From assembly GCF_000518865.1 (NCBI RefSeq), contig NZ_JAEK01000023.1, forward strand, positions 1 through 64,000: a stretch of 64,000 nt of DNA, in the 5' to 3' direction. Under the pieces are notes generated by a model. That model searched no databases, was not told where the DNA came from, and saw only the letters and a program-made list of their open reading frames with translations. The stretch is from Bacillus sp. J37. GTDB taxonomy: Bacteria > Bacillota > Bacilli > Bacillales > Bacillaceae. Of the stretch, positions 44,933 to 54,030 are shown piece by piece. The position numbers and the translations under genes are program-made. Within the stretch, counting starts at the first letter, position 1, and the number at the start of each line of letters is the position of its first letter.

Positions 44933-45063
44933 TGGTTAATTGAAGCGGATGTGCGAGACTCCTGTGGGAGATGTGGGATAGGTGAGACCCCGCAGACGCA
45001 AAGCGGCGAGAAGGCACACCGCCGACCCCACGGAAAGCGAGCATCCTGGAGCTTCAAACAACC
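44933..45063 (+). repeat. GC-rich intergenic repeat, copy 3
   Basis: TGGTTAATTGAAGCGGATG at the start, GGAGCTTCAAACAACCA at the end, with AGACTCCTGTGGGAGATG, TGAGACCCCGCAGACGC and GCGAGCATCC inside. Full-length copy of the family. The rest of the 570-bp gap before pgcA shows nothing else recognised. Confidence 0.75.
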
Positions 45064-45316
45064 ATACCTCTAGACTTATTACATAGCAACTAAGTAAAAA
45101 ATGAGAACCTCAAAAATTTTGTCGAAAAACAAATATAGTAATAAAGCAAATCCACCAGCTATATACACATTACTTTATTCCGATAATTGTTCTAAAATAA
45201 CGTCTCCCTAACAACCTAAGCAAATGCGCGGAATTTGTAGAAATTCAACTATGTGGAAAGTTCTATAATATGCTAAAATTAAGATGAAATTTTAGTAAAA
45301 CTCCTAGGAGGTAAAA

Positions 45317-47062
45317 ATGAGCTGGGAACAAAGCTATCAACGTTGGAATCAAAAACAAGATTTAGATCAGGAACTACGAACTCTATTAACAAACTTAGAA
45401 GGAAATGAAAAGGCTTTAGAAGATTGCTTCTATAAAGAACTAGAGTTTGGAACAGGTGGGATGCGTGGTGAAATCGGACCGGGTACCAACCGTATGAACA
45501 TATATACAATCCGTAAAGCTTCTGAAGGTTTAGCAACATACATAAATTCTTTTGGTGATGAAGCCAAAAAACGCGGAGTTGCGATAGCGTATGATTCCCG
45601 TCATAAATCACCTGAATTTGCGATGGAAGCAGCAAAAACATTAGCTTCACATGGCATTCAAACATATGTATTTGAAGAATTACGTCCTACTCCTGAATTA
45701 TCATTTGCTGTAAGACACTTACATGCATTTTCAGGAATCGTGATAACAGCCAGCCACAATCCACCTGAATATAACGGATATAAAGTGTACGGCGAAGATG
45801 GCGGACAATTACCCCCAGCTGCAGCAGACACTGTGATCTCTTATGTAAATCAAGTTGAAGATGAGCTGGAAATTGAGGTTAAAGACGAGAGTGAATTGAA
45901 ATCTCAAGGTTTAATCAACATGATCGGTGAAGAAATTGACCAGGCTTATACAGAAAAGCTAACAACCATTTCAGTGAATCCATCATTATCACAAGAAGTC
46001 GATCTGAAGGTTGTATTCACGCCGCTACACGGTACTGCAAATAAACCTGTTCGTCGCGGTTTAGAAGCATTAGGTTATAAAAATGTAACAGTTGTAAAAG
46101 AACAAGAGCTGCCTGATCCAAACTTCTCAACTGTTAAATCTCCTAACCCCGAGGAACATGATGCATTCACTCTAGCAATCCGTGATGGAAAAGAGATCGA
46201 TGCGGATGTCCTGATTGGAACAGATCCAGATGCAGACAGACTTGGAGTGGCGGTTAAAAACAATGATGGAGAATATGTTGTTTTAACTGGTAACCAAACA
46301 GGTGCATTACTCCTGAATTATCTATTGTCAGAGAAAAAGGAACAAGGAACACTTCCTGAAAATGGAGTCGTCCTAAAAACAATCGTTACATCAGAAATCG
46401 GCAGAGAGATCGCAAAATCATACGGTCTTGATACAATTGATACACTAACAGGATTCAAATTTATTGGTGAAAAAATCAATGAATATGAACGTACAGGACA
46501 ATATCAATTCCAGTTTGGATATGAAGAAAGCTATGGCTACCTCATCGGTGATTTTGCTCGTGATAAAGATGCTGTGCAAGCAGCGTTATTATCAGTTGAA
46601 GTAGCGGCGTATTATAAAAAGAAAGGTCTTACTTTGTACCAAGGCTTACTTGAAATCTTTAAAAAGTACGGCTACTACAAAGAAGGACTTCAGTCTCTAA
46701 CGTTAAAAGGAAAAGAAGGGGCAGAGCAAATTCAAAGCATTCTGCAGTCATTTAGATCAAATCCTCCTGCTGATGTTGCAGGGAAGAAAATTGTAGCAAT
46801 TGAGGATTATAAAAGCAGTGAACGTCAGGATGTTGCGGCAGGTACCAAGGCTAAAATCGAACTACCTGGTTCAAACGTGTTGAAATACATTTTAGAGGAT
46901 AATTCATGGTTCTGTGTAAGACCATCTGGAACTGAACCAAAAGCTAAGTTCTATTTTGGAGTGAAAAGTGACACACTTGAACAAAGTGAACAAGACTTAT
47001 CAACTCTGGAAGCAGGAGTTATGGAAATCGTAAATGAATTAATCGCAGCATTATCGAAGTAA
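45317..47062 (+). CDS. pgcA: Alpha-phosphoglucomutase PgcA
   Basis: A 581-residue phosphohexomutase interconverting glucose 1- and 6-phosphate for UDP-glucose, lipoteichoic acid and wall polymer synthesis. Active phosphoserine Ser146 in [13 protein letters not shown], metal loop [10 protein letters not shown], sugar loop GYEESYGYL and phosphate loop [10 protein letters not shown] are all present. Strong TAGGAGG site. In B. subtilis pgcA (yhxB) also precedes yhcY. Confidence 0.95.
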   Translation: MSWEQSYQRWNQKQDLDQELRTLLTNLEGNEKALEDCFYKELEFGTGGMRGEIGPGTNRMNIYTIRKASEGLATYINSFGDEAKKRGVAIAYDSRHKSPEFAMEAAKTLASHGIQTYVFEELRPTPELSFAVRHLHAFSGIVITASHNPPEYNGYKVYGEDGGQLPPAAADTVISYVNQVEDELEIEVKDESELKSQGLINMIGEEIDQAYTEKLTTISVNPSLSQEVDLKVVFTPLHGTANKPVRRGLEALGYKNVTVVKEQELPDPNFSTVKSPNPEEHDAFTLAIRDGKEIDADVLIGTDPDADRLGVAVKNNDGEYVVLTGNQTGALLLNYLLSEKKEQGTLPENGVVLKTIVTSEIGREIAKSYGLDTIDTLTGFKFIGEKINEYERTGQYQFQFGYEESYGYLIGDFARDKDAVQAALLSVEVAAYYKKKGLTLYQGLLEIFKKYGYYKEGLQSLTLKGKEGAEQIQSILQSFRSNPPADVAGKKIVAIEDYKSSERQDVAAGTKAKIELPGSNVLKYILEDNSWFCVRPSGTEPKAKFYFGVKSDTLEQSEQDLSTLEAGVMEIVNELIAALSK

Positions 47063-47065
47063 TAC

Positions 47066-47101
47066 CAAAAGCGGACAAGCTCATATTTGTCCGTTTTTTT
47101 G
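47066..47101 (+). terminator. Terminator after pgcA
   Basis: CGGACAA/TTGTCCG stem followed by TTTTTTT. Confidence 0.85.
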
Positions 47102-47209
47102 CGTTTCAAAAATACTCCAAAAGTCGTAGCAAAATTAAGTCAGAAAGAGAAGGTCGCTAAAAGGGAGTTGTTGATATAATAAAGATAAGAAGACTAGGGA
47201 GAAAAGCAA

Positions 47210-48343
47210 ATGACTGGAACTGATAAACGGATACAAGACTTAAATACGCTCAAAATCATTGCAGAAAAGTTAAATGAAGCCACGGATATTAAAGATATGT
47301 TAAATGACGTGTTAAAGGAACTCCTGCATGTAACAGATCTTTCTACAGGGTGGATTTTTTTAATCGATAAAAAAGGTCATTATAAGTTAGCAGCTGATCA
47401 TGATTTGCCAACAGGGTTAACATGGAAACAGAAGAAGCCAATGTGTGAAGGCGGCTGTTGGTGTGTGGATAGATATCAGGCTGGACGATTAAAAAAGGCG
47501 ATTAACATTATTTCATGTAAGCGAATTGAAGAGGCGATCGAACATAATTGGGGAGAGACGAACGGAATTACCCATCATGCAACAGTCCCTCTGAGAGCCG
47601 GAAAAGAAAACTTCGGACTGCTTAATGTTGCGTCACCAAATAAGAAGCATTTTTCAGAAGAGGAACTTGCCTTATTAGAGTCTGTTGCTTTTCAAATTGG
47701 AACAGCTATAAAACGAATACAATTAGTCGAGAAGGAAAGAGCTCATGCATTGGTCAAAGAAAGAAACAGACTTGCGCAGGATCTGCATGATTCAGTTAAT
47801 CAGCTGTTGTTTTCCATTATGTTAACAGCCAGAGGGACGAAGGAAATGACAGATCAGGCAGATGTGAAAGAGATGCTGACATATATGCAGGAGCTTTCAC
47901 AGGAAGCATTGAACGAGATGAAGGGTCTGATATGGCAGCTTCGACCACAAGGGTTGGAAGATGGGATTGCAACAGCACTTATTCATTATGGAAATGTGCT
48001 CGGATTAAACATATCTTGTGATATAGAAGGTATATGTACATTGCCTCAGTATATTGAAGAAGAGCTGTGGCGTATTGGTCAGGAGGCGTTAAATAATTGC
48101 AAAAAACATGCTGAAACAACTGTGGTGAATGTCGCTCTTTCTAAAAAAGATGTATATGTAAAAATGATGATAGAGGATCATGGAAGAGGTTTTTATTATG
48201 ATGAAAGTGTTGCCATTCCTTCTTTAGGGCTAAAAGGAATGAAAGAAAGAGTTGAACGTTTGAACGGGAATTTTAAGTTAGTAAGTCTGCCAGGTAAAGG
48301 GACAAAGATTGAAGTTGAGATTCCAGTAAGTAAAGGGGGATAA
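47210..48343 (+). CDS. yhcY: GAF-domain sensor histidine kinase YhcY-like
   Basis: A 377-residue soluble HisKA_3 kinase. A GAF domain (about 20-175) contains Cys79, Cys83, Cys85 and Cys103 (MCEGGCWCVDRY), suggesting a redox, metal or cofactor sensor. Phospho-His193 lies in LAQDLHDSVNQ. It pairs with the adjacent NarL-type regulator, whose start abuts its stop. AGGGAG precedes the ATG. The signal is unknown. Confidence 0.9.
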   Translation: MTGTDKRIQDLNTLKIIAEKLNEATDIKDMLNDVLKELLHVTDLSTGWIFLIDKKGHYKLAADHDLPTGLTWKQKKPMCEGGCWCVDRYQAGRLKKAINIISCKRIEEAIEHNWGETNGITHHATVPLRAGKENFGLLNVASPNKKHFSEEELALLESVAFQIGTAIKRIQLVEKERAHALVKERNRLAQDLHDSVNQLLFSIMLTARGTKEMTDQADVKEMLTYMQELSQEALNEMKGLIWQLRPQGLEDGIATALIHYGNVLGLNISCDIEGICTLPQYIEEELWRIGQEALNNCKKHAETTVVNVALSKKDVYVKMMIEDHGRGFYYDESVAIPSLGLKGMKERVERLNGNFKLVSLPGKGTKIEVEIPVSKGG

Positions 48344-48346
48344 ATG

Positions 48347-48994
48347 ATGTCCAAAATAAAAGTGTTAATTGCAGATGATCACCATGTTGTGCGGAGAGGG
48401 TTGCTTTTCTTTCTAAAAACCCAGAAGGATATAGACATTATCGGAGAAGCAACAAACGGGAAAGAAGCTGTAAAGCTGGTTTCAGAATTAAATCCGGATG
48501 TTGTTTTAATGGACTTATCAATGCCTGAAATGGATGGAGTGATGGCTACACAAATTATTAGGGAAACAAACACAACAGTTAAAATCATCATACTAACAAG
48601 CTATGGTGATCAAGATCATGTCATCCCTGCATTACGTGCAGGTGCATCCGGATACCAATTGAAGGATATTGAACCAGATGATCTTGTTCAAACCATAAGA
48701 GACGTGTTACAAGGACAAAGTAAACTTCATCCGAAGGTTACTTCACATGTTATGGCTCACTTGTCTACACCAATGATTCAGCCCCAAACAAAACTAGACG
48801 ACTTAACGAAGCGGGAAAAGGAAGTTTTAAACGAGCTGGCGAAAGGGAAAAGCAATAAAGAGATTGCAAGTGCGTTATTTATCACAGAAAAAACGGTTAA
48901 GACACATATATCAAATATCCTTTCCAAATTACAACTGTCAGATCGCACACAAGCAGCTATATATGCGGTGAAAAATGGATATGTAGAATCTTAA
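48347..48994 (+). CDS. yhcZ: NarL-family response regulator YhcZ-like
   Basis: A 215-residue regulator. The receiver domain has IADDHH, phospho-Asp in VVLMDLSMPEMDG and Lys in YQLKD. The LuxR-type HTH is at about 150-212 (LTKREKEVLNELAKGKSNK). Partner of the preceding kinase. ATGATG start; the second ATG was taken because GGGGGA is better spaced, but 48344 is possible. Confidence 0.9.
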   Translation: MSKIKVLIADDHHVVRRGLLFFLKTQKDIDIIGEATNGKEAVKLVSELNPDVVLMDLSMPEMDGVMATQIIRETNTTVKIIILTSYGDQDHVIPALRAGASGYQLKDIEPDDLVQTIRDVLQGQSKLHPKVTSHVMAHLSTPMIQPQTKLDDLTKREKEVLNELAKGKSNKEIASALFITEKTVKTHISNILSKLQLSDRTQAAIYAVKNGYVES

Positions 48995-49012
48995 AAATAA
49001 AGGAGAATGAAA

Positions 49013-49540
49013 ATGAAATTATTGATTATCAATGGGGGTCCAAGAAAATCAGGGAGAACAAAAATGGCCGCCACATACATGGCAAAGGTCTATAAGGCGG
49101 AACACTTTGATTTAAGTGAAAAGGAATTCCCGCTTTTTAATGGAGAAGAAGCAGCTTCACAACATCAACATGTTCAACAATTAAGAAAAATGGTTGTAGA
49201 GGCAGATGCTATTGTTTTATTATCACCCGAGTATCATAACGCAATGAGCGGTGCGTTGAAGAATGCATTAGACTTTTTAAGCAGTGAGCATTTTTCTCAT
49301 AAGCCTGTTGCACTTGTAGCTGTTGCGGGTGGAGGCAAAGGTGGAATTAATGCGTTAAATAACATGAGAACGGTGATGCGGGGATTGTATGCCCACTCGA
49401 TTCCGAAACAAGTTGTACTTGATCCAAATTGTTTTGACTATGAACAAAAAGAATTACAATCGGAATCTGCATTGCTCATTGAACAATTAGTAAAAGAATT
49501 AGCTGTTTATACAGAAGCGCTTCAAAATATTCATCAATAA
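49013..49540 (+). CDS. azr: NADPH-dependent FMN reductase/azoreductase YhdA-like
   Basis: A 175-residue flavodoxin-fold reductase. NGGPRKSGRT binds FMN phosphate; LLSPEYHNAMSGALKNALDF and AVAGGGKGG are family hallmarks. Reduces quinones or azo compounds with NADPH. ATG at 49013 was chosen since GGAG lies 7 nt upstream. It follows yhcYZ after 18 nt, so the two-component system may control it. Confidence 0.92.
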   Translation: MKLLIINGGPRKSGRTKMAATYMAKVYKAEHFDLSEKEFPLFNGEEAASQHQHVQQLRKMVVEADAIVLLSPEYHNAMSGALKNALDFLSSEHFSHKPVALVAVAGGGKGGINALNNMRTVMRGLYAHSIPKQVVLDPNCFDYEQKELQSESALLIEQLVKELAVYTEALQNIHQ

Positions 49541-49589
49541 AGACTGACTAAGGGTAGGTGTGTGTATACTATCCTAAGTCAGTCTTTTT
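49540..49589. terminator. Terminator between azr and yhdB
   Basis: AGACTGACTAAGG/CCTAAGTCAGTCT with two mismatches, T run on plus strand; it serves convergent genes. Confidence 0.8.
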
Positions 49590-49590
49590 C

Positions 49591-49830
49591 TTAATGTAAA
49601 GCCTCTAGAGCAAATGGTTCTTCCTCCACTGCGTGGTCGATATATCGCAAAAGGGAATACAGTTGTTTTTCAACCTCTTTATAGTCATGTTCGAAATTAT
49701 AGGCATGTAAGAAATGTTCTATTTTCTTTGATAAAAAATCATCTTTCGTTCGAACCATTAAAATGAGTAAGTTATCCCACTGTGAACGATGTGTGTAATA
49801 CAATGCTTTGTCATAATCAACATTGTTCAT
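49591..49830 (-). CDS. yhdB: YhdB-like small protein
   Basis: A 79-residue hydrophilic protein (MNNVDYDKALYYTHRSQWDN) resembling B. subtilis YhdB in position and length. Unknown function. Strong GGGAGG site. Confidence 0.8.
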   Translation of the reverse strand: MNNVDYDKALYYTHRSQWDNLLILMVRTKDDFLSKKIEHFLHAYNFEHDYKEVEKQLYSLLRYIDHAVEEEPFALEALH

Positions 49831-49987
49831 AATCTTCCCTCCCTTAAGGAGATATGATTATTGTATGTGATTTATGTTTTTTGTTACTGTGAAAATCTTG
49901 GTGTCGTTGCTATAAAAGGAATGGTAGTCATTACCCACATAAAACACTCCAGAGGTGGTAACCTAAAAATCAAAAAAGGATGAAAAA

Positions 49988-50974
49988 ATGAAGAATTGTT
50001 CGATCTTAATTCTCATATTCTTAATAGCGTTAGGACAAAGTGTACAAGCGAAGGATATCGAGCAACAGATGTATACATATCAACTCATGAAAAAAGATCT
50101 TCTTTCGATTGCAAAAGAGTATGACCTGGAAGTAAGAAGATTTGGTAAGTCAGAATTTGGACGAGATCTTCTTGCGGTGAAAATCGGTCATGGAGAGAAT
50201 AGCGTTTTTATTACAGGAAGTCATCACGGACGCGAATGGCTGTCAACACACATCATGATGGAAATGATCAAGCAATACGCGGAGGCTTATAAGCATTCCC
50301 GTCCATTTTCAGGGCATTCTCCTAAGATTTTAGATGATGTTGCGATTTGGTTTATCCCGATGGTGAATCCTGACGGTGTGACAATTCAACAAAATGGGGT
50401 TAGCTCATTTCCCTATCTATTTCAAGAGGTCTATATCGATATGAATGAAGGAAATACAGATTTTTCCCGTTGGAAAGCAAATGGTTTAGGAGTGGATTTA
50501 AATAGACAGTATCCAGCCGGATGGGACAATATTGAAGGAGATACGGCATATGCATCCTACTCACATTTTAAAGGGGATAAGCCTTTGGAATCAAAGGAAA
50601 CGAAAGCTTTAACACATTTTACAAAGCAAATAAAGCCTCTTACAGCTGCTGCCTATCATACCTCTGGCCGAGAGCTGTATTGGTATTATTTTAATTCTTT
50701 TCACCATCTTCAGCGTGACTACTCGCTTATTGAAAAAATCTCAGAGAAAACAGGCTATGAAATCTCCTATCCGCCCTTTGATGCTATAGGCGGGGGATAC
50801 ACTGACTGGTTTATTCAAGCATATGAACGACCGGCTGTAACGATTGAACTTAGTTATCTTGTTGAGGATACAAACCCTCCATTGTCAGTGTTTGTCGAGG
50901 AGTGGAAACGGAATAAAGAAATTGGATTTATTCTCTGTGAATATGCAAAGAAAGAGTTGCTGGTAGAAAAATAA
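49988..50974 (+). CDS. Secreted M14 zinc carboxypeptidase
   Basis: A 328-residue metallocarboxypeptidase with a signal peptide (about 1-21, ending VQA). Zinc ligands His80 and Glu83 (HHGREW), a third His in AAYHTSG, substrate Arg in DLNRQYP and catalytic Glu in TIELSYL are all present. Resembles peptidoglycan or gamma-D-glutamyl peptidases of bacilli. It stands between yhdB and a yhdC-like gene. Confidence 0.9.
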   Translation: MKNCSILILIFLIALGQSVQAKDIEQQMYTYQLMKKDLLSIAKEYDLEVRRFGKSEFGRDLLAVKIGHGENSVFITGSHHGREWLSTHIMMEMIKQYAEAYKHSRPFSGHSPKILDDVAIWFIPMVNPDGVTIQQNGVSSFPYLFQEVYIDMNEGNTDFSRWKANGLGVDLNRQYPAGWDNIEGDTAYASYSHFKGDKPLESKETKALTHFTKQIKPLTAAAYHTSGRELYWYYFNSFHHLQRDYSLIEKISEKTGYEISYPPFDAIGGGYTDWFIQAYERPAVTIELSYLVEDTNPPLSVFVEEWKRNKEIGFILCEYAKKELLVEK

Positions 50975-51049
50975 ATTATTTCTTTAGAGAATATGGACAA
51001 AATGTCGGGGCAGATTAATTGATAGAAAGCCGTAATGGAGGTCTGTCTT

Positions 51050-51394
51050 ATGAAAACATTATCAAAAGTTTTTTTTGTGTTCATTGCTCTCTCAATTATT
51101 TTTACTGCAGGATTAAAAGCTTACGGGGAACAAAATGTACAGGAAGTGGATTACAAAAAATGGAGCCGTATTGCTATATCTTCTGCAAAAGAAAAATATC
51201 CTGACGCTGAGTTTGTTGATTATAAGTATGATGGAAGAGAAGCTGTAAATGAAGAAGAGTCAAAAGATGTTTTCCATGTGAAGGGAAAACAAAACAATAA
51301 ACCGTTTATTGTAAAGGTTGATGTTGTATTTAACCCGAAAACAGGGCAATTGATTACCGTGAATGTTTCCGAAATGAGAGAAGGCAACCTGTGA
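51050..51394 (+). CDS. yhdC: Exported DUF3889 protein, YhdC-like
   Basis: A 114-residue protein with a signal peptide (about 1-26) and a soluble domain of DUF3889 type (AEFVDYKYDGREAV ... VDVVFNPKTGQL). Unknown function. ATG at 51050 follows TGGAGGT with good spacing. Confidence 0.8.
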   Translation: MKTLSKVFFVFIALSIIFTAGLKAYGEQNVQEVDYKKWSRIAISSAKEKYPDAEFVDYKYDGREAVNEEESKDVFHVKGKQNNKPFIVKVDVVFNPKTGQLITVNVSEMREGNL

Positions 51395-51410
51395 GGTCGC
51401 CTTTTTTCAT
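51381..51410 (+). terminator. Terminator after the DUF3889 gene
   Basis: AAGGC-AACC/GGTC-GCCTT stem containing the stop, then TTTTTT; it reads into the 3' end of nsrR on the other strand. Confidence 0.78.
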
Positions 51411-51844
51411 TTAGATAAAAAATAGGAGAGTAGAGCAGATTGATTCCTTGCTACGTCAGCTAAAGTATATTGATCAAGGACTTCCAAATATGCTTGTAAT
51501 GCTTTGTTTAATACATGTTTTAAGCCACATGCAGGAGAGATAATGCATTGATTGTTGTCTTGATCAAAACACTCCACAAGATGGAAATCTTCCTCAGTTT
51601 TGCGAACAATTTCTCCGATATTAATTTCCTCTGGAGGCATTGCTAACCGAATTCCGCCATTCCGCCCGCGGATTGTTTCGATGACATTCATTTTTCCGAG
51701 CTCATATGTGACCTTCATTAAATGGTTTTTTGAAATATTATAAACTTCTGCAATTTCTTTTATATTTGAAAGATCTTCTTTAGGTTTTGTAGCAAGATAT
51801 ACCAAGACTCTTAACGAGTAGTCTGTATAAAGGGTTAGTCGCAT
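51407..51844 (-). CDS. nsrR: Nitric-oxide-sensing repressor NsrR
   Basis: A 145-residue Rrf2-family regulator. The winged-helix N-terminus includes NISKNHLMKVTYELG; cluster ligands Cys92, Cys100 and Cys106 (ECFDQDNNQC, PACGLKH) hold an NO-sensitive [4Fe-4S]. It represses hmp, which lies divergently here. ATG at 51844 has GAGGT upstream; the upstream in-frame ATG is not supported. B. subtilis yhdE is the counterpart. Confidence 0.93.
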   Translation of the reverse strand: MRLTLYTDYSLRVLVYLATKPKEDLSNIKEIAEVYNISKNHLMKVTYELGKMNVIETIRGRNGGIRLAMPPEEINIGEIVRKTEEDFHLVECFDQDNNQCIISPACGLKHVLNKALQAYLEVLDQYTLADVARNQSALLSYFLSK

Positions 51845-51944
51845 AAAACATACCTCACATTTATTTTTAAAAAGATTTAGTCGGACTGAAATGGATTTTT
51901 TGGTCATGATATTACTTCATAATTAGTATAGCGTATGGTTGAAT

Positions 51945-51976
51945 GAAGCTCCAGGATGCTCGCTTCAATCAACCAA
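51945..51976 (-). repeat. Internally deleted GC-rich repeat
   Basis: On the minus strand: GGTTGATTGAAGCGAGCATC then CTGGAGCTTCA. The left end of the family (TGATTGAAGCG) joins the right end (GCGAGCATCCTGGAGCTTCA) at the shared GCG, losing about 90 bp. It lies between nsrR and hmp. Confidence 0.6.
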
Positions 51977-52085
51977 AACAGTTTTCTTAATAGAACCTAT
52001 GTTTAAAAGTAACTTTAGACCTATCTTACCATAGGGTGTGTACGTTATAGATATTATTGTAGGAAAATGTGACAGCTTTTTTAAA

Positions 52086-52152
52086 GATGTATTTTATATA
52101 TTGCTTTTAAATTATGGTTTATCTATGATAAAGATGTATTCAAAATACTTCT
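52086..52152. promoter_or_regulatory. NsrR-type operators upstream of hmp
   Basis: Site 1, GATGTATTTTATATATT (52086-52102), and site 2, AGATGTATT-CAA-AATACTTCT (52132-52152), a near-perfect dyad. Both resemble the ATGTATTTTAAATATAT-type NsrR box. Site 2 lies 17 bp before the hmp start. Confidence 0.6.
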
Positions 52153-52168
52153 TTAGGAGTTGGAATAG

Positions 52169-53395
52169 ATGTTATCTAATAAAACAATTGAAATTGTGAA
52201 ATCAACAGCACCAATCTTAGCTGAGCGTGGAGTGGAAATAACATCTTATTTTTACAAAAGCCTGTTTGAAGCACACCCTGCACTATTAAATATTTTTAAT
52301 CATGCAAATCAAAAACAAGGTCGTCAGCAAACTGCTTTAGCTAATACGGTTTATGCAGCAGCAACATATATTGATCAACTAGAAGTATTATTACCAGCGG
52401 TTAAACAAATAGCTCACAAGCATAGAAGTTTAAATGTAAAAAAAGAACATTATCCAATTGTAGGAGAATTCCTATTAAAAGCGATTAAAGATGTATTAGG
52501 AGATGCAGCAACACCTGACATTATTGAAGCTTGGGGAGAAGCATATGGAGTGATCGCCCAAGTCTTTATCGATGTTGAGGAAGAAATGTATAACAAAGCC
52601 AAGAATGAGGCTTGGGAAGAATTCAAGGCATTTAAGGTTGTTAAAAAGGAACAAGAAAGCTCTGTTATTACATCATTCTATCTTGAAGCTTCTGATGGTA
52701 AGCCAGTTCCAAATTTTCAAGCGGGTCAGTATATTACGATAAGATTATCTATTCCAGGTGAAGAGTATTTACTTAATCGTCAATACAGTCTTTCTGACTC
52801 TCCGGGGAAACAAACATTACGAATTTCCGTTAAGAAAGAAACAGGAGAAAACATAGATCAAAATGGTAAAGTATCAAACTATCTTCATGATTCAGTCAAT
52901 GTTGGTGATAAAGTAGAAATGACTGCTCCTGCAGGTGACTTTGTTCTAGATGGATCAGCAAATTCTCCGCTTTATCTCATTAGTGGTGGTGTCGGCATTA
53001 CACCGATGCTTAGTATGCTAAAAACAGTTCGAGATAACCAGCCAAGTCGAATGGTAACATTTATCCAGGCAGCAAATGATGGAAATGTACAAGCCTTTGG
53101 ACAAGAAGTTAGTGAAACGGTTCAATCAATGCCAAATGCAAAGAAATATGTCATCCTCCAACAGCCAACTGCATCTGACCGTGAGGAAAATAAATTTGAT
53201 TTTGAAGGATACTTAGATTTACAAAAGCTGGAACAACTTGTGAAAGAAAAGGATGCAACATTTTATGTATGTGGTCCAGCACCATTTATGGGAAGTGTAA
53301 TCGAAAACCTTCAAAGACTTGGTGTGAAATCAGAGAATATTAATTATGAATTTTTTGGTCCTGCAATTGATTTGAAGCAGTATCAGGAAGCGTAA
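52169..53395 (+). CDS. hmp: Flavohemoglobin / nitric oxide dioxygenase Hmp
   Basis: A 408-residue three-domain protein: globin (1-140) with proximal His85, distal Tyr29 and Gln53; FAD domain with RQYSLSDSP; NAD domain with SGGVGITPMLSML and VCGPAPFMG. It oxidises NO to nitrate using O2 and NADH. TAGGAG precedes the ATG. Regulated by NsrR from the adjacent gene. Confidence 0.96.
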   Translation: MLSNKTIEIVKSTAPILAERGVEITSYFYKSLFEAHPALLNIFNHANQKQGRQQTALANTVYAAATYIDQLEVLLPAVKQIAHKHRSLNVKKEHYPIVGEFLLKAIKDVLGDAATPDIIEAWGEAYGVIAQVFIDVEEEMYNKAKNEAWEEFKAFKVVKKEQESSVITSFYLEASDGKPVPNFQAGQYITIRLSIPGEEYLLNRQYSLSDSPGKQTLRISVKKETGENIDQNGKVSNYLHDSVNVGDKVEMTAPAGDFVLDGSANSPLYLISGGVGITPMLSMLKTVRDNQPSRMVTFIQAANDGNVQAFGQEVSETVQSMPNAKKYVILQQPTASDREENKFDFEGYLDLQKLEQLVKEKDATFYVCGPAPFMGSVIENLQRLGVKSENINYEFFGPAIDLKQYQEA

Positions 53396-53411
53396 AGTTA
53401 ATTTTGAAGCC

Positions 53412-53458
53412 AGCCACTCACTTAGGAATCGTATTCCTTACAGTAAGTGGTTTTTTTG
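53412..53458 (+). terminator. Terminator after hmp
   Basis: AGCCACTCACTTAGGAA... pairs imperfectly with ...TTCCTTACAGTAAGTGG, followed by TTTTTTT. Confidence 0.78.
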
Positions 53459-53562
53459 TATTTATAGGGCTTTATTGTTCAGAGTAATTTTTCCTTGGAA
53501 GGGTATAGATAAACTTATCAACTAGTATTATGCTTATATATTTGTAAAGTTAGGTGAGATAG

Positions 53563-53940
53563 ATGGAGAAAGACTTGGAACAAAAGCAAAAGACAATCGA
53601 TTCCAAATACATACAACAACACCTGGCAAATGAGCGAACATTTTTAGCTTGGATCCGAACGGCGATTGCGATTATTGGAGTGGGATTTCTCGTTTCAAAT
53701 TTACATGAAAATATGGAACCGAATCTTTCACAGACTAGTGATTATTTAGCCAATATTATTGGGATAACATCAGTTGGAGTAGGAATTTTAACGATCATTA
53801 TGGCAACCATTGCTTATTTACGAAAATATAAAGCAATTAACGACCAGACATTTAGAACCCCGAAAATAACCGTGATTACACTTGGGATTTTTGTGATCGT
53901 TATTGCGTTTATTTTTGGGATTTACTTTTTATTAATGTAG
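53563..53940 (+). CDS. DUF202/YidH-family membrane protein
   Basis: A 125-residue protein with three membrane helices and the DUF202 signature LANERTFLAWIRTAIAIIG. Function unknown across the family. AGGTGAG precedes the ATG. Confidence 0.88.
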   Translation: MEKDLEQKQKTIDSKYIQQHLANERTFLAWIRTAIAIIGVGFLVSNLHENMEPNLSQTSDYLANIIGITSVGVGILTIIMATIAYLRKYKAINDQTFRTPKITVITLGIFVIVIAFIFGIYFLLM

Positions 53941-53972
53941 AAGATACTAGCGTCTCCCCTTGAACAAGATTA

Positions 53973-54001
53973 GCATGTTTTTCAACTAAGGCTCATACAT
54001 T
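53973..54001 (+). promoter_or_regulatory. Sigma-E promoter of spoVR
   Basis: -35 GCATGTT (53973-53979), 14-bp spacer, -10 CATACATT (53994-54001), a full match to CATACANT. The start codon of spoVR is 30 bp downstream. Confidence 0.72.
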
Positions 54002-54030
54002 ATTGTAAGATTTGCTTTAGGGGGGAGACC

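Noticed and set aside
44843-45073. 76-residue reading frame on the plus strand
   Set aside because: It runs through the GC-rich intergenic repeat; composition and lack of a ribosome site mark it as chance.
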